In this document: positions 63,618 to 64,000 of the stretch, one piece after another | Layout: the number at the start of each line of letters is the position of its first letter | How positions within the stretch are numbered: the stretch's first letter is position 1 | Assembly: GCA_016931995.1 (NCBI GenBank) | Contig: JAFGDS010000070.1 | Coordinates: 1-64,000 of the forward strand | Direction of reading: 5' to 3' | DNA from: Pirellulales bacterium | Lineage (GTDB): Bacteria > Planctomycetota > Planctomycetia > Pirellulales > Thermoguttaceae | Length of the DNA stretch: 64,000 bases | Position numbers and translations under genes: made by a program | Notes under the pieces: generated by a model | What the model was told of the DNA's origin: nothing | The model's input: only the letters and a program-made list of their open reading frames with translations | The model's database searches: none

Positions 63618-63665
63618 GGTGAACCTCGTCGATCGGTGGCACGTCCTTGGGGGATGCTCTTACAG

Positions 63666-63740
<75 letters not shown>

Positions 63741-63762
63741 GCACCCTTTTTTCAAGTCTCTT

Positions 63763-64000
63763 TCACACTGCGGCAACTTCTTCCTCCGCCGGTTCGGCGT
63801 CGGCGCGACCGGGCTGCGCTAGCGCCAGATCGCACGCGCCCAGCGCGACGCGGAACCCGATGTTTCGCCGCCGCGCCAGCGCCGCGTCGCCGCTGAGGAA
63901 TTGGCACGTCGCCTGGTTGTCGAAATAGGTGTCGTACGCGCCGCCCCGAAGGCTTTTCATCGGCGTGTCGAACGTCAGATCGCCCATCGGGTGGCACGTG
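63763..64000 (-). CDS. Formylglycine-generating-enzyme (FGE-sulfatase)-like protein, C-terminal part
   Basis: Only the C-terminal 79 or so codons lie in the window; the gene continues past the right edge. The visible end has MKSLRGGAYDTYFDNQATCQ and ARRRNIGFRVAL, the closing RGGS...GFR pattern of the FGE-sulfatase/C-type-lectin-like fold. A short Ala/Glu tail follows. Such domains make formylglycine in sulfatases, but inactive versions serve as binding or receptor domains, including in predicted conflict systems with GAP1-type GTPases. Which applies here cannot be told from this fragment. Confidence 0.75.
   Translation of the reverse strand, partial: TCHPMGDLTFDTPMKSLRGGAYDTYFDNQATCQFLSGDAALARRRNIGFRVALGACDLALAQPGRADAEPAEEEVAAV

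Overview
The window is GC-rich chromosomal DNA of a planctomycete, most likely Pirellulales-like. This rests on three DUF1559 pseudopilin-like proteins (N-terminal FTLVELLVV), two PEP-CTERM proteins (one with a dockerin), an FTLRTLL membrane protein, dapL for lysine and diaminopimelate synthesis, a kinase-like/beta-helix fusion, a zinc-ribbon WD40 protein, and the order L25-pth-S6-SSB-L9. No phage, plasmid or intact insertion sequence is visible.

Layout. 0-6 kb: a spore-photoproduct-lyase-like radical SAM gene without a good 5' end, a 3' fragment of carA, a large autotransporter-repeat PEP-CTERM protein and tRNA-Ile(GAT). 6-15 kb: a secreted toroid-like protein, the translation/replication cluster rplY-pth-rpsF-ssb-rplI and a very large chemoreceptor. 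15-18.3 kb: a leftward GntR-ABC ATPase-permease operon with a promoter/operator. 18.6-22.7 kb: Tad secretion core tadA/cpaF-tadB-tadC plus a secreted protein. 22.9-28.9 kb: dockerin/PEP-CTERM protein, DUF1559 protein, a MITE-like element, pseudokinase/beta-helix protein and FTLRTLL protein. 29-36.8 kb: dapL, a DUF58/vWA pair split by a beta-helix gene, and a methyltransferase. 37.5-47.5 kb: DUF1559, DUF4185-like and WD40 proteins, a small HTH/zinc-ribbon protein and a GH2-like protein whose catalytic motifs are altered. 47.5-52.7 kb: REC-GGDEF-CBS protein, then a glycerol-3-phosphate module (glpD, a HAD phosphatase and divergent glpP). 53-61 kb: HEAT-like protein, hypothetical secreted proteins, DUF1559 protein, hydF, DUF3795 and DUF819 proteins. 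61-64 kb: a leftward GAP1 / zinc-ribbon GTPase / FGE-sulfatase-like set that runs off the right edge.

Two modules stand out. First, glpP is divergent from a HAD-glpD operon whose leader holds a strong intrinsic terminator behind a consensus-like promoter. This looks like a complete glycerol-3-phosphate-responsive antitermination circuit. Second, the right-edge GAP1-GTPase-FGE set resembles the GTPase-centred conflict systems predicted by comparative genomics in multicellular or developmentally complex bacteria.

The spaces between genes are full of short palindromic repeats of several families. Many carry a GTGCCA head and occur as inverted pairs. Repeat copies also lie inside coding regions (SPL-like gene, beta-helix gene, DUF4185-like gene, and the N-terminus of the 54.6 kb gene), where they add residues in frame. 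All functional names are assigned from sequence reading alone; no database search was run.
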